Source: Candidatus Kuenenia stuttgartensis | GTDB taxonomy: Bacteria; Planctomycetota; Phycisphaerae; Phycisphaerales; SM1A02 | Direction: 5' to 3' | DNA: 64,000 bases | Assembly: GCA_945902075.1 (NCBI GenBank) | Contig: CAMDMA010000004.1 | Coordinates: forward strand, 62,001-126,000 | Shown: piece by piece, positions 19,083 to 28,259 of the stretch | Layout: each line of letters starts with the position of its first letter | Position numbering within the stretch: position 1 is the stretch's first letter | Notes under the pieces: generated by a model | Told to the model about the DNA's origin: nothing | Databases searched by the model: none | The model's input: the letters and a program-made list of their open reading frames with translations, nothing else | Translations under genes and position numbers: made by a program

Positions 19083-19898
19083 GTGACCGATTCGATCAAC
19101 ATTGAGCATGCAGCCGATCCGCGCGTGGCCGCGTTTCAAGATATGCGAGAGCGCGAGCTTGCCGCGCGCGAAGGATTGTTCGTGGGCGAAACGCTTGTCG
19201 TACTCGAGGCGATGCTCCTACGACCCGACGCAGTCTCTGCTGTACTTACGAATTCGCGGATGCTCGAACGTGCGCGCGCCATGCTTGATGCTGCGCACTG
19301 CAGGGCACCGCTGTACACCGCGAGTGACGAAGTCATCGAAAAACTCACCGGAATCGATCTGCATCGAGGCGTGCTCGCGACTGGTTTTCGAGCACCGTTT
19401 GAACCAATGTCGATTGATGCCTTCACTCCCACCGCTGCGCCACGCACGGTACTTGTTGCTGAAGACATCACCAACATCGACAACATCGGGCAGTTGTTCC
19501 GTATCGCCGCTGCCTTCGCGGTCGACGCGGTCCTTCTTAGCCCGATCTGTCACGATCCGCTGTACCGCAAGAGCCTGCGCGTCTCGACCGGAAACGCGCT
19601 GAAAATCGCAGCTGTGCGCGCACAATCATGGCCGGAAGACCTCATGCGATTCTGCGCAAAATTTGACCTTACCCTCGTCGCCACCGCGATTCAGTCGAGT
19701 GTTCCGATTGCGTCGATTGATCCGCCCATACGCGTCGCAATTGTCGTCGGACACGAGTCAAAGGGCGTTTCGGCAGAGGTTCGCACGCTCGCGCAGCACA
19801 TCGTGCGCATTCCGATGGCACCGAACGTCGACAGCCTGAACGTCGCGGTCAGCGCAGCAATTGCACTCGATCGACTCTCACAAGGCGTGCGAACCTAG
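19083..19898 (+). CDS. TrmH/SpoU-family RNA 2'-O-methyltransferase
   Basis: The 271-residue protein contains all three SPOUT-knot motifs: NIDNIGQLFRIAAAF (motif 1, with the catalytic Arg), VVGHESKGVS (motif 2) and IPMAPNVDSLNVAVSAAIAL (motif 3, SAM pocket). The first 110 residues form the substrate-binding part common to RlmB/TsnR-like enzymes. The start is GTG. It probably methylates a ribose in rRNA or tRNA; the exact nucleotide cannot be assigned. Confidence 0.88.
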   Translation: MTDSINIEHAADPRVAAFQDMRERELAAREGLFVGETLVVLEAMLLRPDAVSAVLTNSRMLERARAMLDAAHCRAPLYTASDEVIEKLTGIDLHRGVLATGFRAPFEPMSIDAFTPTAAPRTVLVAEDITNIDNIGQLFRIAAAFAVDAVLLSPICHDPLYRKSLRVSTGNALKIAAVRAQSWPEDLMRFCAKFDLTLVATAIQSSVPIASIDPPIRVAIVVGHESKGVSAEVRTLAQHIVRIPMAPNVDSLNVAVSAAIALDRLSQGVRT

Positions 19899-20135
19899 CT
19901 CCGAGCAAACTCGGCTCCCCCGCGACATTCCAGTGAATTCTGTTCACTTCCAGAATTTGCGAACCCGCTCCGACGAGCGCCGTATGCCTCCATGCCAAGC
20001 GCGCGCCGCTCCGTCCTCCCGACGGAGATCTGGAACTGCGGGCAGGCTCAACGAAAGTCGAACGGACAGTCTTCCGCACGGGGTGCGTGTGGTGTCTATC
20101 GACGTTCGTCGGCCGTCAGAACTGGAAGGAATCAC

Positions 20136-21659
20136 ATGTCGCAACTTCAACGAATCAACCAAATCGCAAACTGCTCTGCTCTCGCCACTGTTGGCGCGCT
20201 TTTCGTATGTGCGCCCGTCTTCGCGCTCTCGCCGGCAACGGAGGGTGTCGCCGCCGCATCGGCCACGAGTCCTTCGAGCGTCGAAAGGAACGACGGTGCG
20301 AAAAGCGAGGCCCGTGGACTCTCGCGCGCTTTCCGTGGAGCTGCCAAGCGTCTGTCACCAAGCGTCGTCACGATCAACACGATCTCTCACGCACAAGCGT
20401 CGGCATCATCGAGTCCGAATGGGAGGCGCATGATGCCGCCGGGAATGCAGTCGCCGTCGCAAGGCCCAGCACGTGGAACCGGAACCGGTGCCGTCATCTC
20501 AAAGGATGGCTTCATCGTCACTGCAAATCATGTCGTTGCAGACGCGGACGAGATTGAACTGCTTTTCCACGACGGTCGAACCGCGAAGGCAACTGTGGTT
20601 GGGCTCGATCCCGGAACCGATATCGCTGTGCTTCACACCGATGCTCGAGATCTTGTCGCTGCGAGCTTTGGCGAAAGTTCCGAGCTTGAGATCGGCGACT
20701 GGGTTGTCGCGATCGGCGCTCCATTTGGACTTGAGCAGACGGTGACGGCTGGCATTGTCAGCGCGAAGAGCCGCAGCGACGTTGGACTCGCAACCTTCGA
20801 GAACTACATCCAAACCGACGCCGCAATCAACCCTGGCAACTCCGGTGGACCACTCGCAAACCTCGATGGCGAGATCATCGGCATCAACTCATGTATCTCG
20901 AGTAAGGGCGGCGGGAACGATGGGATCGGCTTCGCGGTTCCGAGTGCTGTGGCGCGTCGTGTGGTCGAAGCGATCATCGCCGACGGACGCGTCGCCCGTG
21001 GATGGCTCGGTATCGGCGTGCAGCCGGTCGACGAGGACATGATCGCAAGCCTCGGCGCCAACGCCTCGACCGGCGTACTCGTCAACAGCGTTTCATCAGG
21101 ATCGCCCGCTCAAGCTGCCGGAATCGAACCAGGCGACTTGATCACAAGCATCGGTGGTCGAACTATCCGCACCCCCGGCGAACTCGTCGCCTCAATCGGC
21201 GAGAATTCGCCAGGCGCGAAACTTGCAATCCGCGCCATTCGCGATGGCCGCGAGCAGTCGATCGAGGCAACACTCGGCGAGCGCGACGACGAACCAGGAG
21301 CAAAGGCACGACGTGCTGCGCCGAAGCAGCAGCATGTCCCCTCCGCGTTCGAGAAAATGGGACTCACCTTGACCGAGCTTTCGAGCGGCGACGCTGCGAG
21401 TCTCGGATTGACGGCGGAGGATGGCGCGCTTGTGGTCGAGCGCGTCGAGGAAGAGGGTCCTGCGGCAGCCGCGGGAATTCAGCCGGGCGACATGATCCGT
21501 CGCATCGGCTCGCGTGCCGCCCGCACGCTCGACGAGGCAACAGCCGCAATTGGTGCTCTGAGAGAGGGTTCTCCGGTGCCGGTTCTCGTCGAGCGTGAGG
21601 GGCGCGCACGATTCGTGCTCATCCGCCCAGGCAACGAGTCGTCCGATACCCGCAGGTAA
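20136..21659 (+). CDS. Periplasmic serine endoprotease of the HtrA/DegP family
   Basis: HtrA proteases degrade misfolded envelope proteins. The product of about 507 residues has a signal peptide (MSQLQRINQ... to VFA), a trypsin-like domain with triad H132 (TANHVV), D162 (PGTDIAVL) and S236 (NPGNSGGP), then two PDZ domains (about 290-370 and 410-500). GGAAGGA at 20124-20130 is the ribosome-binding site and decides for ATG 20136 over an upstream in-frame ATG. The 237 nt before the start hold no gene. It is followed by two strong hairpins and then the ebo cluster. Confidence 0.93.
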   Translation: MSQLQRINQIANCSALATVGALFVCAPVFALSPATEGVAAASATSPSSVERNDGAKSEARGLSRAFRGAAKRLSPSVVTINTISHAQASASSSPNGRRMMPPGMQSPSQGPARGTGTGAVISKDGFIVTANHVVADADEIELLFHDGRTAKATVVGLDPGTDIAVLHTDARDLVAASFGESSELEIGDWVVAIGAPFGLEQTVTAGIVSAKSRSDVGLATFENYIQTDAAINPGNSGGPLANLDGEIIGINSCISSKGGGNDGIGFAVPSAVARRVVEAIIADGRVARGWLGIGVQPVDEDMIASLGANASTGVLVNSVSSGSPAQAAGIEPGDLITSIGGRTIRTPGELVASIGENSPGAKLAIRAIRDGREQSIEATLGERDDEPGAKARRAAPKQQHVPSAFEKMGLTLTELSSGDAASLGLTAEDGALVVERVEEEGPAAAAGIQPGDMIRRIGSRAARTLDEATAAIGALREGSPVPVLVEREGRARFVLIRPGNESSDTRR

Positions 21660-21681
21660 CGCGACTCTCCACGACTCCATT

Positions 21682-21704
21682 CCGCATGCTGTGTTGGCAT
21701 GCGG
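21682..21704. repeat. Small inverted repeat after htrA
   Basis: CCGCATGC and GCATGCGG form a perfect 8-bp stem with a 7-nt loop, 23 nt after the htrA stop. No T-run follows. With the larger hairpin at 21738 it forms a tandem structure that may protect or end the htrA transcript. Confidence 0.5.
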
Positions 21705-21737
21705 GCCTCGGCGCGGTGCCCCCCACGCATCGAGGTT

Positions 21738-21773
21738 GAACCGCCCCGGCATCCTTCCATGCCGGGGCGGTTC
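21738..21773 (+). terminator. Strong 15-bp hairpin between htrA and eboD
   Basis: GAACCGCCCCGGCAT and ATGCCGGGGCGGTTC form a perfect 15-bp stem with a 6-nt loop, followed only by a short GTTTGC. This is the likely transcript end of htrA. The stem is very stable, but the weak T-tract means Rho-independent termination is not certain. Confidence 0.6.
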
Positions 21774-21849
21774 GTTTGCATCCACCGCACACGCAGCAGC
21801 GCATGAACGACTACCCTTTCGTTTTCTCGCTTTCGAAAGAGCTCTTCTC

Positions 21850-23037
21850 GTGAACAACGACACAGCATCTGCGCACGACTCGACCTGCAACGCGGCACCG
21901 AAACTGGTGCTCGACGAGCGTGTCCAGCTCTCGTTTGCGCATCGCGTACGCTTCACGCGTGGCGCGTTTGACGCTGAAAATGCTGCCCTTCGCGATGTCT
22001 TTGCCTCCGACGCCGCGATCCGCTCGCGACGTGCGCTGATCGTGGTCGACCGCGGAGTCGCAGCAGCACATGGCGCGATGTTCGAATCGCGCGTGCGAGC
22101 GTATTTCGAGGCGCATGCAGCATCGATGCCCACAATCGTCGAGTTTGTTGTTGTCGCGGGAGGCGAGGCGGCGAAGCAAGATTCAACGCTGCCCGACCTG
22201 ATCGTTGAACTGGTCGAAAAGCACCGCATCTGCCGCAAAAGTTTCGTGATTGCCATCGGTGGTGGCGCCGTTCTCGATGCTGTCGGCTACGGCGCTGCAA
22301 TTGCCCACCGCGGTGTAAGACTCGTTCGTCTTCCGACCACTGTCCTCGCACAAGACGATGCGGCAATGGGCGTCAAGAATGGCATGAACCGATTCGGAAA
22401 GAAAAACTTTGTCGGCTCTTTCGCTGTGCCATTCGCAGTCGTCTGCGACGAACTCCTTCTTGACACGCTTCCTGATGCCGTATTTCGCGCGGGTTTCAGC
22501 GAGGCCGTCAAGATCGCGTTATTGAAGGATCCTGCACTTTTCGCCCTGATTGAGCGCGATGCCGCCGCCATCGCCGCACGTGTACTTGATGCTGCAAGCC
22601 CCGTGATTCGTCGCTCTGCAGAGCTCCACCTGCGCCACATCGTCGATGGAGGCGATCCATTCGAGGCAAACGAAGCGCGCCCGCTCGACTTCGGTCACTG
22701 GGCTGCACACCGACTCGAATCGATGAGTGGGCACGCGATATCTCATGGTGATGCCGTCGCACTTGGTCTTCTTCTCGACTGCCGCTACGCGCAGCTCAAG
22801 GGTTGGCTTTCTGACGCCGACTACACCCGTATCCACTCCTGTATTGCCATGCTCGGACTCCCGACTCGTCACCCGATGCTCGGCAACCACACCGCACTCC
22901 TTCATGGCCTCGATGAGTTCCGTGAGCATCTCGGCGGAACGCTCACCATCACGATGCTCCGCGGTCTTGGCAACAGCTTTGAGGTTCATGAAGTCGACTC
23001 TGTACTGATGCGCCGTGCGGCCGAAGAACTCGCGTAG
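21850..23037 (+). CDS. eboD: EboD-like protein of the 3-dehydroquinate synthase family
   Basis: The 395-residue product is of the dehydroquinate synthase fold (NAD-binding N-half with GGEAAKQD and AIGGGAVLDAVGYGAA; metal-binding C-half with AGFSEAVKIALLKD, DFGHWAAHRLE and SGHAISHGDAVALG). In the ebo cluster this family is EboD, thought to make a cyclitol-like precursor rather than dehydroquinate. I started at GTG 21850, as a longer in-frame opening overlaps htrA. Neighbours eboB, eboE, eboC and eboF, rather than aro genes, support the EboD assignment over AroB. It leads a tightly packed five-gene run. Confidence 0.82.
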   Translation: MNNDTASAHDSTCNAAPKLVLDERVQLSFAHRVRFTRGAFDAENAALRDVFASDAAIRSRRALIVVDRGVAAAHGAMFESRVRAYFEAHAASMPTIVEFVVVAGGEAAKQDSTLPDLIVELVEKHRICRKSFVIAIGGGAVLDAVGYGAAIAHRGVRLVRLPTTVLAQDDAAMGVKNGMNRFGKKNFVGSFAVPFAVVCDELLLDTLPDAVFRAGFSEAVKIALLKDPALFALIERDAAAIAARVLDAASPVIRRSAELHLRHIVDGGDPFEANEARPLDFGHWAAHRLESMSGHAISHGDAVALGLLLDCRYAQLKGWLSDADYTRIHSCIAMLGLPTRHPMLGNHTALLHGLDEFREHLGGTLTITMLRGLGNSFEVHEVDSVLMRRAAEELA

Positions 23038-23051
23038 CACCGCGGCGCGCG

Positions 23052-23057
23052 TACCAT
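23052..23057 (+). promoter_or_regulatory. -10-like box before the small ebo-cluster gene
   Basis: TACCAT preceded by G ends 7 nt before ATG 23065. It suggests an internal leaderless start inside the ebo run and favours 23065 over the in-frame ATG at 23056. Confidence 0.35.
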
Positions 23058-23064
23058 GCGACCT

Positions 23065-23376
23065 ATGTCCAGCACGCCTCCCCCGCTCAGTAAGCGCGCG
23101 GTCGCCGACCGCTATTTCCTTGAACACCGCGCAAAAGCGATCGACATCGCTGCGTTTCTTGATCGCGTTGATCGGGCGACAGGCGACGGCGCCGACGATG
23201 TTCGGGTCAGGGCGCTCGAAGCATGCTGCCGCGTACTCGTCGATGGGAAGCCCGATCGCGCGCGGCGCATCCTTGAACTGCTCAGCGACCACACGACCGA
23301 ACCGATTCCGCATGCGCCGACCAAAGGCGCAACCGGCGCGTGCGCGGCGAATCTCCACGAAGGGACGGTTCGCTGA
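23065..23376 (+). CDS. Small helical protein in the eboA position
   Basis: This product of about 103 residues is encoded between eboD and eboB. I do not recognise it with certainty. It looks alpha-helical (FLDRVDRATGDGADDVRVRALE, CCRVLVDGKPDRARRILELLSD) and ends in a Gly/Ala-rich tail. It occupies the position where other ebo clusters carry eboA, but EboA proteins are about twice as long, so it is either a reduced EboA or an unrelated filler. The stop overlaps the eboB start (TGATG), indicating coupling. Confidence 0.6.
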   Translation: MSSTPPPLSKRAVADRYFLEHRAKAIDIAAFLDRVDRATGDGADDVRVRALEACCRVLVDGKPDRARRILELLSDHTTEPIPHAPTKGATGACAANLHEGTVR

Positions 23377-24176
23377 TGTACATCGATCCGCACGTGCACA
23401 TGGTGTCGCGCACGACTGATGACTACCAACGCATGGCGCTGGCCGGATGCGTCGCCATCACCGAGCCCGCGTTTTGGGCCGGTTACGACCGCTCAAGCCC
23501 GCAAGGGTTTTTCGACTACTTCCGCCAACTCACAGACTTTGAACCGAAGCGCGCAGCGCAGTACGGAATACGCCACCACACTTGGCTCTGCATCAATCCG
23601 AAAGAAGCTGAAGACCCGGTGTTTGCGCGGGAGGTCATCGCGCTCATCCCGCAGTTCTTGAAGTGCGAGAACGTGTTGGGAATCGGCGAGATTGGTCTCA
23701 ACAAGAACTCGCGCAACGAACTCGAGATCCTTGATGCGCATCTCGCGCTCGCCGCCGAGCACGACTTGATGGTGCTGGTCCACACGCCGCACCTCGAAGA
23801 CAAACTCAAGGGCACAAAACTCATCATGGATGCGATTCGCAATCACACACGGCTTGATCCTGGACGTGTGCTCATCGATCATGTCGAAGAGCACACGGTG
23901 CGACATGTCCTCGACCGCGGATTTTGGGCCGGAATGACGCTCTATCCCGACACGAAGTGCACGCCGCAACGCGCAGTCGACATCTTCGAGATGCACGGCA
24001 CCGAGCGGCTCTGGATCAACTCCGCAGGAGACTGGGGCCAGAGCGATCCGCTTGCGGTTCCAAAGACACAGATCGAGATGAAGTCGCGTGGACACACACT
24101 CGAGAGCGTGCAAAAAGTCAGCTTCGACAACCCACTCCAATTCCTTTCACAGTCTGGAAAGTTCAGGATCGCATGA
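23376..24176 (+). CDS. eboB: EboB, TatD-family metal-dependent hydrolase
   Basis: The 266-residue TIM-barrel hydrolase has metal-site residues in DPHVHM (H6, H8), a Glu in GIGEIGLNKN, His in VLVHTPH and LIDHVEEHT, and a late Asp in NSAGDWGQSD. These follow TatD order but the last motif differs from TatD nucleases, as is usual for EboB. It is not expected to be a DNase; a metabolite hydrolase role in the ebo pathway is inferred. ATG 23376 follows the previous stop by overlap, and the gene's own stop overlaps the next start (ATGA). Confidence 0.85.
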   Translation: MYIDPHVHMVSRTTDDYQRMALAGCVAITEPAFWAGYDRSSPQGFFDYFRQLTDFEPKRAAQYGIRHHTWLCINPKEAEDPVFAREVIALIPQFLKCENVLGIGEIGLNKNSRNELEILDAHLALAAEHDLMVLVHTPHLEDKLKGTKLIMDAIRNHTRLDPGRVLIDHVEEHTVRHVLDRGFWAGMTLYPDTKCTPQRAVDIFEMHGTERLWINSAGDWGQSDPLAVPKTQIEMKSRGHTLESVQKVSFDNPLQFLSQSGKFRIA

Positions 24177-24838
24177 ACGCGACGAAGCGCCCCCTCATCG
24201 GCATCACCGCAGATCTTGTTGGCGACTATGCCCGCAACCGTCGTACCTATCTTGACATGGTTGCGGCTGCGGGCGGCATCCCGGTCATACTTCCACCGAA
24301 CGCTGTCCTGTGCGAGGAAATGCTTGATCGCGTCGACGGAGTCATCATCACAGGCGGCGATGACATCGATGTGTCGAAGTTCGGCATCCCGTTGCATCCG
24401 AAGGCTGAATGCATGCCCGCCGAGCGCCAAGACGCCGAGTTCGCGCTCTTGCGCGCGCTCGACGCGCGGCCCGACAAGGCGGTGCTCGGTATTTGTCTTG
24501 GCATGCAATTGATGGGCGTCCATCGCGGCTGCACGCTCATCCAGCATCTCGGAGATGTGATCGCAGACGGCGAGCGTCATCGCAACGATTCGATTCATCC
24601 CGTCGAGGCCGTGAAGGGCTCGCCGCTTTCGTCTGGACTCGTGAAATCGTGGCACCACCAGGCGCTCGCCGATGCGAATACGTTCGAAGTCATCGCACGC
24701 TCGGACGACGGCGTCCTCGAGGGAATCATTGATCCGAAGCGCCGCTTCTATCTCGGTGTGCAATGGCATCCCGAGCGCACCGAGGCACCCGAAACAGGAC
24801 TTGCTGTTGTCAAGAAACTTGTCGATCATGCACGATGA
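24173..24838 (+). CDS. Class I glutamine amidotransferase-like hydrolase (peptidase C26)
   Basis: The 221-residue protein resembles gamma-glutamyl-GABA hydrolase (PuuD). The nucleophile Cys is in LGICLGMQLMG, and the His-Glu pair is in GVQWHPERTE. The oxyanion and substrate loop GVIITGGDDIDVSKFG is present. It is coupled by ATGA to eboB and by ATGA to the next gene, so it belongs to this operon even though it is not one of the six standard ebo genes. It may cleave a gamma-glutamyl group from the cluster's product or supply ammonia; this is inference. Confidence 0.85.
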   Translation: MNATKRPLIGITADLVGDYARNRRTYLDMVAAAGGIPVILPPNAVLCEEMLDRVDGVIITGGDDIDVSKFGIPLHPKAECMPAERQDAEFALLRALDARPDKAVLGICLGMQLMGVHRGCTLIQHLGDVIADGERHRNDSIHPVEAVKGSPLSSGLVKSWHHQALADANTFEVIARSDDGVLEGIIDPKRRFYLGVQWHPERTEAPETGLAVVKKLVDHAR

Positions 24839-25950
24839 GCATGCAGCACGAGATCTTGCCGCAACAGACGAAGTCGTCGCAACCGCCGCCATCGCTTGAA
24901 TGTCCGCGCTGCGGGCATCACCTCGACGGCAACGCCGACGCCGCCGAGGCGCGTGGCGAAATGCGCGGCGTTTGCACCGAATGCGCGCTCCCCGTCGAGT
25001 GGGCGAAGCTCCGCGCCGATGCGATCGCGCCGAAGTGGTTCATTGAGGCGCAGCACTCGAAGTACTGGTGGCCGCGACGTCTCGCCAGCACGCTGCTCCG
25101 CTGTGTCCGGCCGTTCCACTTCTGGAGTGCCATCGATCTCGCGATTCCATTCTCGCGCCGCGGCGCGATCGTCTTCCTCATCGGTGTCGCGGCGCTCCTG
25201 CATGTCGTCGCCGTCGGACAGCGGCTCGCCTACGTCGGTCCGGTCTGCCTCGATCGATTTCGCTGGAAGATGTGGAACGCGGAGACTGAGAGCGCAGCCG
25301 ACCTCACGCTCGCGATCATCGCGCCGATGTCCTGCTTCGCGGGTTCTGAGATTCTGCATTACTCCCGATCCGAAGTTGGGCCGGGAAACGAGTTCGAGGT
25401 CGCGATGCGCACCACGGCGCGCTTTGCGATGATCGCGATCTACCCGATGCGCAGCCAGATGGTTTTCGGGTACGCACCGACTCCGTGGAGTCCACGTGGT
25501 ACCGTCACGAACACCGGAAAAGCTCCGAGTATCTTCTGGCCTGATCAATCGGACTCGACGATCGCCTCGTCGATCGCCGCGGTCTCGGCACCCTTCGCGA
25601 TGCTGCTACTCCCAACGTCGCTCCGTCGCGCGCGGATCCGACAGCGACACTTCTTGCGTGTCAGTCTCTATGCATCGGTACTCATCGTGCCGATCATGGC
25701 AACCTCGCTTGCGCTTCCCCACTTTGGTGCGATGTACGGGGGCTCGGCGCTCAGTTTCATCAATCTCTATGGCAAGCCGAACGCCGACGCGATTCTCCTC
25801 GCCTCCGCAACGCTGTTCATCTCGATCTGGATGACGGCGGCTGCAGGTCGCTACCTTCGGCTTCCACACGCGGCAGGCGTAGGACTCTCATGCGGCCTCA
25901 TCGCGGTGCTCACGAGCATGCTCGTCCTGCAGTGGCGCTCGGTGCTGTGA
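24835..25950 (+). CDS. Zinc-ribbon multi-pass membrane protein
   Basis: The 371-residue protein has a cytosolic zinc ribbon (C23xxC26 and C47xxC50, in ECPRCGHH and GVCTECALP), followed by about six membrane helices between residues 110 and 370. No catalytic motif is seen. Such CPRCG-headed membrane proteins are frequent in planctomycetes with no known role. It is the last gene of the eboD-led run, coupled by ATGA to the C26 gene, and stops 22 nt before the convergent DUF3500 gene. Confidence 0.8.
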   Translation: MSMQHEILPQQTKSSQPPPSLECPRCGHHLDGNADAAEARGEMRGVCTECALPVEWAKLRADAIAPKWFIEAQHSKYWWPRRLASTLLRCVRPFHFWSAIDLAIPFSRRGAIVFLIGVAALLHVVAVGQRLAYVGPVCLDRFRWKMWNAETESAADLTLAIIAPMSCFAGSEILHYSRSEVGPGNEFEVAMRTTARFAMIAIYPMRSQMVFGYAPTPWSPRGTVTNTGKAPSIFWPDQSDSTIASSIAAVSAPFAMLLLPTSLRRARIRQRHFLRVSLYASVLIVPIMATSLALPHFGAMYGGSALSFINLYGKPNADAILLASATLFISIWMTAAAGRYLRLPHAAGVGLSCGLIAVLTSMLVLQWRSVL

Positions 25951-25971
25951 AACGGACGTTGCGCTTCGGCC

Positions 25972-27024
25972 TCAACGCGTCGGACTCGACGCGCCATGCT
26001 CCGCCTGCAGATGGGCGCGCAACGCATCGCCGCCGAAGTTGGTTGTCGGGTCGCTCCACACGCAATGAACATGCGATGCATCGGCGTTCGTCGAGTCGTA
26101 TTCGATCGTGAAGAACTCGGTCGCCAGACGGTAGTAGTGAGGCTTGTGGAGATCGGGTTCGCCGACGAATACGAAGAAGAGTTCGCTCCCCGGCTTCGCG
26201 CGCCACGCACGCAGTTGCGCCTCAGCAACGCGTGCATCAAGAAGCCCCGCGTGTTCCGCGAGTAGTCGATCAACAAGCACTTTTTGTGCATTGTTCATCT
26301 CACTACGCGCGACACCACGCGGTTCCGATGCCTTCGAATCAGCACCGACCGCCCACAGCACATCCGCAGGCGGCTTGTCCATGATGCGCGCTCTCATGCG
26401 TTGTGCATCGTCGAAAGTACGCGCAAGTTCGAACGCGACTTCCACCGCCGCGCCAAGCGGACGCGTGCCCTTGTCGGCTCCTTCACCAATCTCAGCAGGA
26501 AACGAACCTGTGAACATCGGTGTCGCTGTGGCAATTCCATCAACGACGGCCGCATGGAGCACAAAGTGATGCCCCTCGATTTCAAACGCCCAAGCCCGTG
26601 CTTCCGGAGATCCAAAAACACGCGCAACATAGAGATCGTCGCCATAGGTTGGCGGGGTCACACCTGATTCACGCTCGCGGGCCGCGTTGATCGCTTCCAC
26701 CTCACGAATAAGCCGCCACTGTTCTCGACCCGCGTCCGAGAGCATCGAGTCAACGAGCGCAAGCGCTGCTTGACGCGTGTCGCTATCCATGTCGCGAAGA
26801 AAAAGCCCCTCACGCTCGCCGCGTGCGAAAAACCATTTGGTGCGCTCGGGATGATCGAGAGGGAGTAGCGCTTTCGAGCGTTCTGCATCTGAGAGTGATT
26901 TCACAAAGAGCCGTGCGGCATCAACTTTGCCGCCGTTTGGCAGCGGTTCCGGCGCAAACAACGCTGGCATCGTGAGACCGGAAACCACTGCGAGACCGAT
27001 GACGAATGATGTTCCCATGCGCAT
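25972..27024 (-). CDS. Secreted DUF3500-domain protein
   Basis: The 350-residue product has a cleavable signal peptide (VIGLAVVSGLTMPALFA) and the DUF3500 pattern: WAFEIEGHHFVLH, ATPMFTGSFPAEI, and near the C-terminus FFTIEYDSTNADASHVHCVW and TTNFGGDALRAH. DUF3500 function is unknown. It is on the minus strand inside the ebo cluster, so it breaks the ebo genes into two rightward units; it shares a divergent start region (83 nt) with eboE. ATG 27024 or 27018 are equally likely. Confidence 0.8.
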   Translation of the reverse strand: MRMGTSFVIGLAVVSGLTMPALFAPEPLPNGGKVDAARLFVKSLSDAERSKALLPLDHPERTKWFFARGEREGLFLRDMDSDTRQAALALVDSMLSDAGREQWRLIREVEAINAARERESGVTPPTYGDDLYVARVFGSPEARAWAFEIEGHHFVLHAAVVDGIATATPMFTGSFPAEIGEGADKGTRPLGAAVEVAFELARTFDDAQRMRARIMDKPPADVLWAVGADSKASEPRGVARSEMNNAQKVLVDRLLAEHAGLLDARVAEAQLRAWRAKPGSELFFVFVGEPDLHKPHYYRLATEFFTIEYDSTNADASHVHCVWSDPTTNFGGDALRAHLQAEHGASSPTR

Positions 27025-27107
27025 GGCTCCAATACTCGCAGGAACTGTGCCACAATGGAAGCGTGGCATCGACGCCACCACCAACCCTCTCTGATTGATC
27101 ACCGTTC

Positions 27108-28259
27108 ATGAAGCCTATCGCCGAACTCGCGTATTGCACCAACGTCCATCCAGGCGAGACGCTCGCACGCACGAAGGCGATGCTCGATCAGCACGCAGTG
27201 CGTGTCCGTGCATTGTCACGACCTGGTGCCACGCTCGGAATTGGATTGTGGCTCTCGGCACAGAGCGCGCGCGAACTTCTCACAGAACACGAGGGAATCG
27301 TGCGCTTTCGCGCGTGGCTCGAAGATCGCGGCCTCGCAGTCCGCACGATCAACGGCTTTCCCTACGGCGACTTCCACGGCGAAACCGTGAAAACACGCGT
27401 CTATCACCCGCACTGGGCGGATCCGAACCGCTCCATGTTTACCCTCGACCTCGCGAAGATTCTCGCAGCGCTCGTCGAGCCAGGCACGCGTACTGCGTCG
27501 ATCTCAACAGTTCCCCTCGGTTGGCGCACCGATTTCACCAACGAGGGCTGCGGAGCGAGTGCAGGCCTCGCAGCGGCGCAACTCGAGTGGATCGCGGGAA
27601 AGTTGTCCGAGATCGAAGATGCAACCGGCATTCGCGTCACTATCGATCTTGAGCCGGAGCCGGGTTGCATCCTCGATCGAGCCGAACATGTTGTTGCGCT
27701 GTTCGACCAATGCCTGAACACCGACGAAACCCGTACCCACATCGGTGTCTGTCATGACATTTGCCACAGCGCTGTGATGTTCGAAGAGCAGGATGAAGCA
27801 CTCGCGCTTTACGCACGCCACGCGATTCGCGTTGGAAAAATGCAAGTAAGTGCGGCTCTTTCCTGTCACGGATCGCCGAAGGAAATTGCGGAGCTCGCGC
27901 AGTTTTCGGAATCTCGATACATGCACCAGACCTGCGTACTCGCTGGAACTGGCGACATTCGCTTCTTTGAAGATCTTGATCCCGCGCTTGAGAGCATGCC
28001 CGATGGATTCTGGCGCACACACTTTCATGTTCCGGTTCACCTCGACACCATCGGCCGCCTCGGTACGACTGCACGCGAGATCCCCTCAGCTCTCATTGCC
28101 GCCTCACACATTGATCCTCCATGCTTCGAGGTTGAGACATACGCATGGACGGTGCTACCACCACATTTGCGCGAACTTGATCTTGCGTCTGGAATCGCAA
28201 AGGAACTTGCGTGGACGCGCGCTGCGCTCGCGAATGCTGGCTTCGAGGTTGACGGTTGA
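27108..28259 (+). CDS. eboE: EboE, xylose-isomerase-like TIM-barrel protein
   Basis: The 383-residue protein has the AP-endonuclease-2/xylose-isomerase-like fold, starting with AELAYCTNVHPGE, as in the EboE family. Metal-site candidates are the acidic and His residues in TIDLEPEPGCIL, IGVCHDICHSAVMFE, KMQVSAALSC and HFHVPVHLD. Family members accompany EboB, EboC and EboF and have been linked to the transport or maturation of secondary metabolite precursors (scytonemin in cyanobacteria). The stop overlaps the eboC start by TTGA. Confidence 0.86.
   Translation: MKPIAELAYCTNVHPGETLARTKAMLDQHAVRVRALSRPGATLGIGLWLSAQSARELLTEHEGIVRFRAWLEDRGLAVRTINGFPYGDFHGETVKTRVYHPHWADPNRSMFTLDLAKILAALVEPGTRTASISTVPLGWRTDFTNEGCGASAGLAAAQLEWIAGKLSEIEDATGIRVTIDLEPEPGCILDRAEHVVALFDQCLNTDETRTHIGVCHDICHSAVMFEEQDEALALYARHAIRVGKMQVSAALSCHGSPKEIAELAQFSESRYMHQTCVLAGTGDIRFFEDLDPALESMPDGFWRTHFHVPVHLDTIGRLGTTAREIPSALIAASHIDPPCFEVETYAWTVLPPHLRELDLASGIAKELAWTRAALANAGFEVDG

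Noticed and set aside
21850-23037. True AroB (3-dehydroquinate synthase of the shikimate pathway)
   Set aside because: The family fits, but the gene is followed by ebo-type genes and no shikimate gene is near, so EboD is preferred; not fully excluded.
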